From Fremontodendron californicum (Eukaryota; Streptophyta; Magnoliopsida; Malvales; Malvaceae), in contig JAULJL010000035.1 of assembly GCA_030761205.1 (NCBI GenBank), positions 18,331,001 to 18,395,000 of the forward strand: 64,000 nt of DNA. Reading direction: 5' to 3'. Shown here piece by piece: positions 35,895-46,330 of the stretch (position 1 is its first letter; each line of letters starts with the position of its first letter). Below the pieces are notes generated by a model, which was not told where the DNA came from, did not search any database, and saw only the letters and a program-made list of their open reading frames with translations. The position numbers were made by a program, and so were the translations under genes.

Positions 35895-36215
35895 TTCAAT
35901 TGGACAAAAAGACACCGGCCTTCTAGTATTGGATCAAATCAAAATGATGCAAAAACAATCTGTTTCATAGGACGACCATCAACAATGGAATCTGTTCTTA
36001 CCAATAACTATGAAGACATCAAAATTTGACTATTTCTTCCCCCAATCTTTTGCCACTCAAATCAAATATGGACAATACTAAACCAGACAAATCAATGATG
36101 CCGAAATTAAGCATCTCAATCTGAAATGAGAGCTTATCCTACTTTAATGCCTATCTATTGTGTTCCTCAAGGTCTGAAAATGAACAATGATGCACTTAAA
36201 GCATTAGCTGTCAAC
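35895..36215 (+). repeat. Duplicate of the PP1 3' flank
   Basis: TTGGACAAAAAGACACC and GGCCTTCTAGTATT, the AATACTAAACCAGACAAATC stretch, and GCATTAGCTGTCAACTAAATC match 28828-28910 and 29370-29390 in the same order and orientation, with indels between the blocks. PP1 coding sequence itself is absent here. Confidence 0.68.
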
Positions 36216-37107
36216 TAAATCTTTCTCTCTCTCTTACTCTCATTTTCTGGTTTATTGTTCATATATTGCAATTTTGAATCTCTTAACATTATATTTGTTT
36301 CATCGTTAAAGAAACTATTATCCTAAAAAAAGCTTCTTAAAAATGTCTTGACTAAGTTTTTTCATTTCGTTTTCTTCATTTATTGCATTAGTCACAAATC
36401 TGACATACAACATTTCCAATGTCAATTAACAAAAGATATTAATATCTGATCTGTTAAAGGATTCCATTTGTTTTTCTATAATGGCAAACATGGAAAACTA
36501 TGTCAAGGAATATATATATGATTCTACAGCAATTAAAAGCTTAGCTAAAATCTAAAGTTTTGTCTAATAATGATTAATTATATATTAAATTATCATGATC
36601 TGAAAGTGTATTTTGAATGAAATGAACACGTTTCCATTTCCCAGAATGTTAAAGCAACATCCTCTCTTTTAAGAACTATAAAAACTCTTTTCCAAAAGCA
36701 ATGGCTCATAAAATTTGGGAACAAGCAGTGGGAATATATTTATCTTGATGTCCTAATCCTATGCAGCCCCTATAAAATCCAAATCTTGCTTTGAATATGT
36801 GGAAAATGTGATTTTGGTATTTGATAGGTAAGGTGAAAATTTCTTTTGTTGCTGATTAGTATTTAAAACCAACAACTTAAAAATTCATTTTGGCAAAATT
36901 GTTGCGTTGCATATAAAGGTGAAGATGCTTAGTCTCAAAATTGGAAAAACCATCAAGGAAAAAAATGTTCTGATACTAAACCATATATTTAGTAAGTGAA
37001 AGTCCAATATGAATACCACTAATTTAATACTTTTTTAATGTCAATGGTGAATAAGAATTAGATACAATGCATTTTCTTACTTATGAATATGCTCTGATGT
37101 GCAAAAG

Positions 37108-37297
37108 TTGAGGACTTTTCATTTTTTTCCTAAAATATTCGTATTTGACATTTATATCCGGCACATATTCGAATATGAATATAAGAGTATTAATTATGAT
37201 CCACCAAATATATAAAAAAACTTTTTAAAAAATTGAGTATACTTGTGTCGGACATATACCCATATCCGATACTCACCTCCAATTTTGTGTAACATAA
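37108..37297 (-). mobile_element. MITE family M, copy 3 (degenerate ends)
   Basis: Core words of the family (TTTCCTAAAATATTCG, CATATTCGAATATGAAT, TTGAGTATACTTGTGTCGGACATATACCCATATCCGATACTCA) with eroded termini. Confidence 0.6.
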
Positions 37298-37434
37298 ACT
37301 GTCGAAAAGTTGTTTTGAAGAGAGATATTGGCTGGGAAAGGTGTTTGGGTTGATGTGTGTCTGCTTTGAGACATCTTTCCCAAGTGTGTATGAAGAACAG
37401 AATAATTGTGACAAGATGTGAGTTCAATTATGAT

Positions 37435-37623
37435 TTATGTTGCTATGACTCTTTATTATTTTTTTGAAGTATCTTTGTCCGACACTCGTGTCTGACGCAT
37501 ATTCGAATATGAGCATGGGGATATGACCCTCTAAGAACCCTCCAAATATTAGAAAAAACTTAATATACCCGTGTCGAATATATACACGTATCCAACACTC
37601 ATATCGGAATCCAAATCACATAG
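37435..37623 (-). mobile_element. MITE family M, copy 4
   Basis: Begins TTATGTTGCTATGACTC, ends CCAAATCACATAG; perfect 8-bp target duplication ATTATGAT at 37427-37434 and 37624-37631. It interrupts the duplicated segment that is uninterrupted near 34200-34240, so it inserted after the duplication. Confidence 0.88.
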
Positions 37624-37787
37624 ATTATGATGACCATTCAATCTAACAGAAACACTTCTTTTAATTCTGTCGAGTATGATAATAAGGCAAAGTCAGTAGA
37701 CAATCAGCATGCTCAATGTTATATCGAGATGATATCTTGGAATAGCAAGCATTCTGAGTAGTATTCTTAAGTTGTCCTGAATTTCAG

Positions 37788-37868
37788 ACCCTAGAAATGG
37801 AGGAAGCTTGATAGAAAATTGGTCCAAAAAGCAATGTCTCAGTGCTGTGTAGCTGTTAGAGTTTGGAG
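37788..37868 (+). pseudogene. DAR2 exon 7 remnant (copy 2)
   Basis: Preceded by the acceptor GAATTTCAG and followed by the donor context GTTTGGAG|GTATGG, exactly as DAR2 exon 7 ends at 51228. Inside, AGCTTGATAGA, TTGGTCCAAAAAGCA and GCTGTGTAGCTGTTAGAG parallel the exon, but 39 bp are deleted and the frame is lost. Confidence 0.72.
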
Positions 37869-37970
37869 GTATGGACTTTAGCCCTTGTAATAAACTGTCT
37901 AATTTTATAGTGGCATCATCTTCTTGGTATCATATAAAACTACAAAAATGAATTTGAAAAGGCTAAGAAT

Positions 37971-38064
37971 TAGACTTGTCCAAGGGTTGGGTTACCCATC
38001 CAGCTCAATAGGCCCGACTTGAATAAAAATTTTCGGGGTACGGCCCGATCCATGGACAGGTCTA
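37971..38064. mobile_element. Short MITE with GGCCCG-rich ends
   Basis: 94 bp. Left TAGACTTGTCCAAGGGTTGGG; right in reverse complement TAGACCTGTCCATGGATCGGG. Related in style to 44030-44298. Confidence 0.6.
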
Positions 38065-38104
38065 CTAAAAATGGCTTTTTTCATATATTGTTTCCCCTCC
38101 TAAA

Positions 38105-38491
38105 TAGGGATGACAATAGATAGTGCGGATTCATATATTTGCAATTATCCGATAAACTTTTTGCTAATTCAGATATTGCAGATTCAGATAAAATTCGGAT
38201 TCGAATATTATAATTACTATCCGCAAGGGATTTGGAGCGGATGCGGATATAAAACCTCGGATATTCATTATCCGAATCCGCATTACTTATACGAATAACG
38301 GATATCGGAATCCGCTTACTTTTGCGGATTCGGATATCCGACGCATAATGTTATTTAATTCGGATTCAGATCCGGATAGTAATATTTGGATTTAATGCGA
38401 ATAATAAATGAATTCGAATTTTAAAATAATTTTACGGATTCGAATTCAGATATTACAAAAAAGATAGATATTCGAAAAGCTGCCATCCCTA
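38105..38491. mobile_element. hAT-type MITE family C, copy 2
   Basis: 387 bp. TAGGGATGACA and TGCCATCCCTA ends, perfect 8-bp target duplication CTCCTAAA (38097-38104 and 38492-38499). Interior of GGATTCGGATATCCG-type words as in 6456-6825. Confidence 0.9.
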
Positions 38492-38620
38492 CTCCTAAAG
38501 CCTTGGAATACAGGAAATTTGGTTTGTGAAATTGCTCGGATTGATATTGGATTCTTCTACCTACCATTGTCAATTGTCCTTAGAAGAGAGTTTTTCCCTT
38601 TATCCATTTTGGCACTAAAC

Positions 38621-39137
38621 TGTTGTGCGGAAGCGAATTGATATTACTAAAACCGATTTAAACACACTGAAAAAACACCGATATTTTACGTGGTTCGGCA
38701 ACTGTGCCTACGTCCACGGGAGGAGGAGCTTGAAGCTTTGTATTAATGGAGTTTAGAGTACAAACATATACAGAATTCAATGTGCTACACAAGCACTGAA
38801 CTCACAACTCAACACAATACCGAATTACTCTATAAACACAGAGTATTTGCTTCAACAATTTAGCTCTAACTTACTCAACTCTACTCAACTCTCTCTTACT
38901 CTACATGGCTATTTATAGCCATAATATCAAGGTGTGAACACTAAGCAAGTGGCAGCCACCATAGCCACCTTCCACCACCTATCTTGGTGTGAACACTTTG
39001 CAAGTGGTAGCCACCATAGCCACCATCCATTTGCAAGTGGTAGCTTCCATTATTGGTGGTGCAAGTGGTGCAAGTGGTAGCTCCATTATTGGTGCTAAGC
39101 CACCAAATGTGACTTTGAGCCATACCATATTCCAACA
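38621..39137 (-). repeat. 3' LTR of the copia element
   Basis: 517 bp, TGTTG...CAACA. Carries internal short repeats of the type CAAGTGGTAGCCACCATAGCC and a TATAAATA in minus orientation near 38911. Confidence 0.95.
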
Positions 39138-39466
39138 ATCTCCACCTTGGCGAGAATCCACAGAGAGAATTCACAGATCAGAGCTTCCTCCTTTCTCCTT
39201 CAAATGTACACACCATTACTCACATATCAGGACACCTACTGCATTGGCATGATTCATCAATGCACTGAGCCTGAGTCAATTTTTCTGTCTACTTCCCAGG
39301 AATTTTCTTAGCTTCTCCAAGATCATCTCGAACTCTGAGCTCAGTTGAGCCTTCAGCCTGTCGATCTCCACCTTGCTTTTTTCAGCAGATAGACAAATGA
39401 TCCATCTTGAAGTTTCCGGAAATAAACACAGTGATCAAATTGACTGTGTGTGTACGTTTCATCCTG

Positions 39467-39679
39467 TCATGAAACAGTCCAACCGTTTGTACAGCTGTCA
39501 CGGGATTGTTTCAGACCATACTGTGATCGGTTCAACTTGCTTTTGTAATCTTTGCGACCGGGGACTCTAAAACCATCTGGTTGAGTCATACAAATTTCCT
39601 CATCTACGGAACCATGGAGGAATGCAGTTTTTACATCAAGTTGAACTATCTCTAGGTTATACAGTGCTTCTAAAGCCAA
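39467..39679 (-). pseudogene. Reverse transcriptase fragment of the copia element
   Basis: Reads ALEALYNLEIVQLDVKTAFLHG then EEICMTQPDGF and QYGLKQS, the RT fingers/palm segment around the first catalytic Asp (VKTAFLHG). The YVDDM active-site motif and RNase H are absent before the 3' LTR, so most of RT-RNase H is deleted. Confidence 0.85.
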
Positions 39680-39762
39680 TAAGATCCGAATAGATGCATG
39701 CTTAACAACAGGTGAAAATACCTCATTGTAGTCTATTCCTTCTTTTTGAGCCTAACCTTTGG

Positions 39763-40590
39763 CTACCAATCTGGCTTTGTATCTGATGCTGTCTTTGCCG
39801 GTAGCACTCTCCTTTTTGGCAAAGACCCATTTGCACCCAATTGATCTCTTGAGTGTTGGAAGTGGAACCAACTTCCAAGTCTGATCGCCTCCTTCCACTG
39901 GGCATGCTCAGGGCTGTTTACAGCTTCTTTGTAATTGATCAGAACATCATCATCAATTACTGGAAGGGCGTATGCCACCACGTCTGTGTATCGAGCAGGT
40001 TTCCGAATATGTCTATTCGGTCTACTGGTGACAACTGATTCAAGTTGCTGAAAGGTTTCCGGTGATGACTCCTCCACTTCAGTTAAGGTGTCATCAGATT
40101 CTGGTTCAGATTCATCTGAATTTTGACCAGCATCTTCTGATTCAAACTCCACCTGCTTTAGAGAATCTTGGTTCACATTCTCTAGAGTTGACAATTTCAG
40201 CATTACAGATTCGTCAAAGGCAACATCTCGGCTTACGATGACTCTCTTTGACTCAGGGTTCCACAATCGGACTGCTTTTACTCATTCACTAAAGCCCATG
40301 AAGACAGCTTTCTTGGCTCTAGGATCCAGTTTTGCATTCGTAACTACGAAGCCGATCATATTCAATGGCAGAATATCCGGACCACACCTCTATGGGAGTT
40401 TTCCCATCAATTTCAGTTGAGGGTAGTCAGTTGATAATGTGGGAGGCGAACAATAAAGCCTCCACCCAAAATGCTTTGCTCAAGCTCGACTGGGATAACA
40501 TGCAGCGAACTTTATCAACCAAAGTTCGGTTCATCCTTTCTGCAACTCCATTCTGCTGGGGAGTGCTAGGAACAGTGAAGTGTCGGATTA
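39763..40590 (-). pseudogene. Integrase C-terminal and linker remnant of the copia element
   Basis: From 40590 leftward the frame reads FTVPSTPQQNGVAERMNRT (end of the integrase core with its catalytic Glu region), broken by a stop near 40430 and again near 40320. Then WNPESKRVIVSRDVAFDES and a Glu-rich linker to QWKEAIRL (39763-40266). The first two thirds of the integrase core are missing between the protease-proximal frame and this part. Confidence 0.85.
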
Positions 40591-41883
40591 TCCCATCATT
40601 CTGTGAGAGGCTGCTGCTCTGCCTGTCACGGTTTCTCTGTCAAGGAGATACAGATTTCCCTTCATATAACCCTTCATTGCTAAGAATGCTCCACGTACAA
40701 CTCTCAGGACTCCATTCTGAATGGTCACCTTGTAACCATTTGAGTCTAAGACCCCCAGTGATATGAGGTTCTTCTTGAGATCAGGGACATACCTTACGTC
40801 TGTAAGTTGTCTGATTGTACCGTCATGCATTTTCAGTCGGATCGTTCCGATGCCTCTAGTGTGACAAGTATTGTCATTGCCCATATGGACAATCCCTCCA
40901 TCAAACTCTTTGAAGTTTGAGAACCACTTCCGGTTCGGACACATGTGGTAGGAACATCCGGAATCCAGAATCCATCGATTTGAAGAGTATGTTGTTGTGG
41001 AAATCGTAAATGCAGAGTCTTCCTCTCCCTCAGATTCTTGAGCTACACTCACAATCGACCTCTCCATGTTAGGACAGTTTCTCCTCCAGTGCCCTTTCTC
41101 ATGGCAAAAGGCACACTCGTCCCTCGAGAGTCGTGTTCTCGATGATCCCCTCTTTGAGCGGGATTTACCTCGCTTGTTTTCTCCGGCTCCTTGGTTGCTC
41201 GTCCTGCCTCTGTACACAGTTAAAGCTTCTGGTGTAGTATTCTGGTGATCATGCTGATCCTTTTTCCGATACTCATTATTCACCAGAACATTACTAACAT
41301 TAACATATTCTATATCATTTTTACCATACAACAGTGTAGTGGTTAAATGATCATAGCTATCAGGCAAGGAATTTAACAGAGTAAGAACCTTATCTTCATC
41401 AGAGATATTTGCATCTAGATTTTCAAGATCAGCGAGGATTTTGTTAAAACTTACTAGATGCTCCTGCATGCTGATACCTTGCATATACTGGAAGCGGAAC
41501 AGCTTCTTCTTCAGATAGAGTCTGTTCTCCATGCTTTTTGTCATGTACTTGTCTTCAAGTTGTTTCCAGAGAGTTTTTGCATTATTCTCTCTCATGACAA
41601 AGTACTTCTGGTCCTTGGCTAGGCATAACCGGATTATGCCACAAGCCTGACGGTTGACAAACTTCCAGTCATCTTCCGAAATATCTCTGGGCCTGTCTTC
41701 CAGAGCGATATATGAACCCTCTCGGAATAACAGATCCTGAACTTCGCACTGCCACATGCCAAAGTTGGTGGTGCCATCAAATTTCTCCACCTCGAACTTT
41801 GCAGTGGTCATCGAGTTCTTTCTGATATAAGAACTTGATCGTGCGCTGCTGGTTGTTTCATGTGTCTCTAATGATTCTGCCAT
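40588..41883 (-). CDS. Gag-protease polyprotein fragment of the copia element
   Basis: Open frame of 431 aa from ATG at 41883. Residues 1-230 are the copia gag core (FEVEKFDGTTNFGMWQ, LYLKKKLFRFQYMQG, LLNSLPDSYDHL). A CCHC zinc knuckle CAFCHEKGHWRRNCP follows at about 258-272, then the aspartic-protease DSGCSYHMCPN near 307 and the GAG-pre-integrase domain (GNLYLLDRETVTG). The frame then ends. It could supply structural protein, but integrase and reverse transcriptase would have to come from another element. Confidence 0.9.
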   Translation of the reverse strand: MAESLETHETTSSARSSSYIRKNSMTTAKFEVEKFDGTTNFGMWQCEVQDLLFREGSYIALEDRPRDISEDDWKFVNRQACGIIRLCLAKDQKYFVMRENNAKTLWKQLEDKYMTKSMENRLYLKKKLFRFQYMQGISMQEHLVSFNKILADLENLDANISDEDKVLTLLNSLPDSYDHLTTTLLYGKNDIEYVNVSNVLVNNEYRKKDQHDHQNTTPEALTVYRGRTSNQGAGENKRGKSRSKRGSSRTRLSRDECAFCHEKGHWRRNCPNMERSIVSVAQESEGEEDSAFTISTTTYSSNRWILDSGCSYHMCPNRKWFSNFKEFDGGIVHMGNDNTCHTRGIGTIRLKMHDGTIRQLTDVRYVPDLKKNLISLGVLDSNGYKVTIQNGVLRVVRGAFLAMKGYMKGNLYLLDRETVTGRAAASHRMMG

Positions 41884-42127
41884 GGTAATAAAACAAAATT
41901 ACCAACAAAGTGTTTTTCCGGTACCTGTATGGAAAAACGGATGCCGCGGTTGAGTCCTGGAATAGTCGAAATAGCCAGGAACGGGTCCAACTGTGTAAAT
42001 TTTGGACACACGGTGAATATTCTGCGAATATTCTGCTTCAGGTGGCTCGAAATGGACTCGGTTTAGCTCAACCGGCTCGGAAAAGTCTCGGAATAGTGTT
42101 CTGAAACGGCTCAAAAAATAGCCCGAA

Positions 42128-42392
42128 AAAGTTGGTCGGAGCTGCGGCGGCGCGTGGGGCGCGTACGGCGGCGCGTGGGGCGCGTGGAGGCTGTTGTCTC
42201 ACCGGCGCGTGCGGCGCGTGGGGCGCGTGGGGCCACTCGCCTTCAACCTCTGGAAGGCGCGTGCGGCGCGTGGGCTTCACGCGTCTTCATCCTCTGGAGG
42301 CGCGTGCGGCGCGTGGGCGCGTGAGGCTCACTCTCAGCCCTTCTGGCGGCGCGTGCGGGCGCGTGCGGTGTCTTCTGGGCCTCCGATTGATT
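42128..42392. repeat. GC-rich GCGCGTG repeat cluster in the copia leader
   Basis: Between the primer-binding site and the gag start, GCGCGTG occurs about 13 times in irregular array (spacers such as CG, GG, and longer AG-rich ones). It is an extreme GC and CpG island in an otherwise AT-rich window. Open frames across it have only low-complexity APHAP/RAP composition and are not genes. Confidence 0.85.
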
Positions 42393-42500
42393 CTGTTGCA
42401 CTCCTCTCAACAACCTCTTCAACCTGGTATTTTCAAAACACAAATTGAAGCACTTTTGAAAAACGGACAGAATCGAACAAACTCGGTTTTACGTAAAAAT

Positions 42501-42514
42501 TGGCTCTGATACCA
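42501..42514 (-). other. Primer-binding site of the copia element
   Basis: Minus strand TGGTATCAGAGCCA, complementary to the 3' end of plant initiator methionine tRNA, three bases inside the 5' LTR. Confidence 0.9.
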
Positions 42515-42517
42515 ATT

Positions 42518-43025
42518 TGTTGTGCGGAAGCGAATTGATATTACTAAAACCGATTTAAACACACTGAAAAAACACCGATATTTTACGTGGTTCGGCAACT
42601 GTGCCTACGTCCACGGGAGGAGGAGCTTGAAGCTTTGTATTAATGGAGTTTAGAGTACAAACATATACAGAATTCAATGTGCTACACAAGCACTGAACTC
42701 ACAACTCAACACAATACCGAATTACTCTATAAACACAGAGTATTTGCTTCAACAATTTAGCTCTAACTTACTCAACTCTACTCAACTCTCTCTTACTCTA
42801 CATGGCTATTTATAGCCATAATATCAAGGTGTGAACACTAAGCAAGTGGCAGCCACCATAGCCACCTTCCACCACCTATCTTGGTGTGAACACTTTGCAA
42901 GTGGTAGCCACCATAGCCACCATCCATTTGCAAGTGGTAGCTTCCATTATTGGTGGTGCAAGTGGTAGCTCCATTATTGGTGCTAAGCCACCAAATGTGA
43001 CTTTGAGCCATACCATATTCCAACA
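42518..43025 (-). repeat. 5' LTR of the copia element
   Basis: 508 bp. It matches the 3' LTR at every aligned base I compared, apart from one 9-bp repeat unit. TATAAATA on the minus strand at about 42808-42815 is a good candidate for the transcription start of the element. Confidence 0.95.
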
Positions 43026-43250
43026 TAAACTTGTAAAAGATAGATTTCGGAAATGCTTCTGAAACTCCTGGAAAACAAAATTATTCTCTAGATGAAGAAA
43101 TGAACAAACTGTACAAAGAAAAAAAAATGAAAAACAGAATTAAGACAGCAATTATCCAAATGCTTCCAGCAAATCGTCCAATAAACAACAATAAGGGAAA
43201 CATAATCTTAGACCGTACAGGCAAATGTGGATCATATTGAATTATAAATA

Positions 43251-43434
43251 ATTTATGTTATCCATACTCTTTTTTTTTTTTTTAAAGTAACACATGTATC
43301 TGATACATATTCGGATATGAATATAAAAATATAATCTTTCAAATATATGAATTTTTTTTTTAAAAATTTGAGCATACTTGTGTCAACTATATACTCGTAT
43401 CAGACATCCATCCTCAAATTCGGATAGCATAATA
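43251..43434 (-). mobile_element. MITE family M, copy 5
   Basis: Left TTTATGTTATCCATACTC, right ATTCGGATAGCATAA. The family core (CATATTCGGATATGAAT) is present. Target duplication not clear. Confidence 0.7.
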
Positions 43435-44029
43435 TATAATTAGTCATATCTTCATATTAGTCAACTTTTTTACCCCTTTCTAATGCCATTTTCATTTCTC
43501 TGTTCTGTTCAATTCATTGAAAGAACTTAATGGGATAAATGTTCTTTGAGATTCAAGAATTGCAACTTGCAAAAAAAAGTGATGTAAATGTTCCAATTCA
43601 AAATAGAAAAAAATATATATACCCATCATCTGTCGAACAGTGAAAAAAGTGGCCAAAAGATGAATTAGGATACCCCATTAGCTGGTTATCTCAAAGGCAA
43701 CCTTTCCATTTTTTTCTTCATTTGTTTTCTTAGTTATCTCAAAGATATTCCCATGAGTCATCAACACATGGGAATATCTTTCACATTGTCAGGCTCATTC
43801 TTTTTTAAGTTTTTTCTATAAAGAGTATATATCTTTAATAATTTATTAAATTAATTATTAATTTTCTTATTAAATTAATAAAATATTCACTATTTTTTTC
43901 TTTTAAACATTAAAAATTTATTAAAGTAAAATTTTCTCAATTGATGATTTTTTTATTTAAATTAAAAATTAAGTAATTTTTGTTTATTTATTTTCTTTTT
44001 TTATTAAAAAAATTATGAGAACAACATAG

Positions 44030-44298
44030 ACCTGCTCATGGGCCGGGCAGCCCGCCCGGCCTGGCCCGTATTGGGCCGGGTCTCGGCAGGATATTTTTGT
44101 TCCGGCCCGAAACAATATTTTTTATTATAATAATATTATTTTATTTAATTTTAATTATAAAAATATAAAAAATATTTTTTTAATTCGATGAACAGTAAAT
44201 TCGGATCTTCCGGGCCAGCCCAACCCGACTCAGGACCGGGCCTGGGCAAAGAATATGAAAAAAAAAGGGCCGCTGCCCGACCCGGCCCATGAGCAGGT
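44030..44298. mobile_element. MITE family D, GGCCCG-rich, copy 1
   Basis: 269 bp with 18-bp perfect terminal inverted repeats ACCTGCTCATGGGCCGGG. The termini are GC-rich with repeated GGCCCG/CGGGCC words and the core is very AT-rich, so the single strand could fold into a long hairpin. An older relative is at 47409-47715. Confidence 0.85.
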
Positions 44299-44639
44299 AA
44301 CACTTCCAAATTTATTGTTAAGAACAATAATAATAACTAATAAGGTTTTGAGATAATATTATAAAAATATTTATTAGTTAAGAATCAAAATTTTATTTAT
44401 CTAATTATTAGGTCACAAAAAATCTTAAAACATTATTTACTTGACGAGAATCAAAATGTTAAAATATAACCAAAGATGATAATTAAGATTACATTGGTAG
44501 TATAATATGACACTTGGATCACAATATTATGTTAAATTACAATAATATATATTATCATATAAGATTAGACATGAATGATTTTGACATAAATATATAATAA
44601 GTAACAATAAACACATAATTTTTTATATAATATAATATA

Positions 44640-45015
44640 TTATAATATTTGATATAATATTAGTAACTTTAGATATGATTTTGATAACATTTTATATGAT
44701 TTTAATAGTTTCTGATAGCTTTTAATATAATTTTTTTTAATAATCTTTAATATAATTTTGATAACTTTTAATATAATTTTGATAACATTTGATACAATTT
44801 TAGTAACTTTTGATATAATATTGGTAACCTTTGATATAATTTTGATAACCTTTGATACAATTATGGTAACCTTTGATATAAATTTGATAACATTTTATAT
44901 AATTTTGATAAGTTTTGATATAATTTTTTATAAATTTTGATATAATTTTTTATAACCTTTGATATAATTTTAATAACATTCGATATAATTTTAATAACCT
45001 TTTATGATTTTGATA
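44640..45015. repeat. Degenerate 21-bp minisatellite
   Basis: About 17 variants of TTTGATATAATTTTGATAACC in tandem. The ORF-like translation (ITFDIIL repeats) is a by-product of the 21-bp period and not a gene. Confidence 0.85.
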
Positions 45016-45333
45016 TATTTAAAATATTGATATAAAAATAATTTTTTTTAAATTTTAATATTATTAGAATGGCATCGGGTTCCATTAGATCTAAATGGAC
45101 AAGCTAAACCTTAAACAAGGCTCTGAAAGTGGCAATCGGGTTTGGTCTAGCCCTCTATATATATATATATATATTCTGTTTCAATTGTCAAATATATATT
45201 CAATTATAATATTTTAAGAAAAATAAAGAGTTTAAACAAATATAGTTCGTAAGTTATATATTCTTGTTACTTGAAATCTTTCAACTAACTCAAAATTTTT
45301 AATTGGTTCAAGGATTGAAAAGTATAGTCATTT

Positions 45334-45552
45334 TTTTTGTTGCTCTCCGACTCTTTATTTTTTTTTTTAAATATTTATATCCGACACTTGTGTCCGATAT
45401 AGGTGTGGGGATATGATCTTCCAAGGACCCTTCAAATATATGGAAATACATGGAAAAACTTAGAAAAAATTGAATATACCTGTGTAGGACACATACCCGT
45501 ATCCGATATAAACCCGTATCTGATACTCACACCCGAATCCGAGTAATATAGT
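45334..45552 (-). mobile_element. MITE family M, copy 6
   Basis: Left TTTTTGTTGCTCTCCGACTC, right ATCCGAGTAATATAGT. Perfect 8-bp duplication AGTCATTT (45326-45333 and 45553-45560). Confidence 0.85.
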
Positions 45553-45839
45553 AGTCATTTAACAGTTAAACTAACCTGGGTAACCATTTTTTTTTAGTTA
45601 CTTTTCCATGGAAAAACACATGCTCCCTTGTTAAACATCTTGTTCATGTTCATGCTGATGCAAACATGCCTGCATGCAATCAACAATTGCTTTCCCAGAT
45701 TTTGCAAATCTTCCTAAAATAAATTTGACAAAAACGAATCTTTTTTAAGTGTTTCATATCCTCAAATGGCGACATCATCAGCCTTTTCAAAGATAAATTT
45801 AACAAAAGAAATCTACCTGTTAGAAAAAAAAATCTGATT

Positions 45840-46330
45840 TGGTTTTCAGATGACCACATGGCAATGGCAAACTCTCTGTCAAGGAATATGATTCTATCTC
45901 AGTTTAAAATGATCTTAAAAAATCTTAAAGTTTTGTTTTGCAGTAATACAGCAATGGCTTATGAAAAAGATCCCAAAGTTTTTATTTAGGATGAAAGAAA
46001 GGAACTGACTTTCATTTTTCTTTTTTGGATAAGTAAGTATTTTATTTATCCAGAAAGCAGTTAAACTGCTACATCCAACATCATGTGCAACATGTACTTA
46101 AAGCTATACATACTTAAACAATACTTGAACAAAACTTAAGACCACTAATCAATCAGGGAACAATAGGAACTGACTTTCATTTTTCCTAGAATATTATAGC
46201 AACAATCTTTGTTTAAACAATAAATCTCCTTTTCTAAAAGCAACGGCTAATAAAGTTATGGAACAAGCAAAAGAATATATTCAAGCTGATATCTTGATCA
46301 TATGAAGGCCACCATAAATCCGAAATGAAG
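45840..46330 (+). repeat. Third copy of the duplicated DAR2 upstream segment
   Basis: AATCTGATTTGGTTTTCAG through GTCAAGGAATATGATTCTA and AGCAACGGCTAATAAAGTTATGGAACAAGC align to 36425-36740, interrupted near 46020-46165 by unrelated sequence. This copy is followed, after MITEs, by the intact DAR2 gene. Confidence 0.65.

Larger units (their letters stand above)
36420..37890 (+). repeat. Decayed DAR2-locus duplicate, copy 2
   Basis: Aligns to copy 1 (33430-34320) and, from 36420 to 36780, to the region upstream of the intact DAR2 gene at 45840-46330 (AATCTGAT, GTCAAGGAATATATGATTCTA, AAAGCAACGGCTAATAAA words). It ends with a DAR2 exon 7 remnant. Its DAR2 3' UTR-like end is found at 38560-38620 and resumes at 43031-43075, split by the copia insertion. 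Confidence 0.75.
31593..38620. other. Gene-poor 7-kb block of decayed duplicates and small transposons
   Basis: 31593-31970 is the PP1 leader and promoter and holds a near-perfect palindrome ATGAAACGGTGCCGTTTCAT (31877-31896). Beyond it lie a hAT-like element (32274-32694), two decayed copies of the DAR2 upstream region and exons (33430-35250 and 36420-37890), MITEs of families B, C and M, a SINE-like remnant and a probable solo LTR. No intact gene. Confidence 0.7.
38621..43025 (-). mobile_element. Ty1/copia-type LTR retrotransposon, young but defective
   Basis: 4405 bp between perfect 5-bp target duplications TAAAC (38616-38620 and 43026-43030). The LTRs are 38621-39137 (3' LTR) and 42518-43025 (5' LTR), starting TGTTG and ending CAACA. 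By eye the only difference is one extra 9-bp unit (GCAAGTGGT) in the 3' LTR. On the minus strand: initiator-Met primer-binding site 42501-42514 (TGGTATCAGAGCCA), GC-rich leader, gag-protease frame, integrase and reverse-transcriptase remnants, polypurine tract 39138-39148 (AAGGTGGAGAT). The internal region (3.4 kb) is too short for a complete pol. The gag-protease-integrase-RT order gives the copia assignment. Confidence 0.95.

Noticed and set aside
42068..42509. Several overlapping open frames in the GC-rich block
   Set aside because: They consist of low-complexity HAP/RAP/ARG repeats produced by the GCGCGTG array in the retrotransposon leader, with no domain.
44758..44940. 60-aa open frame ITFDIIL...
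   Set aside because: By-product of a 21-bp AT-rich tandem repeat.
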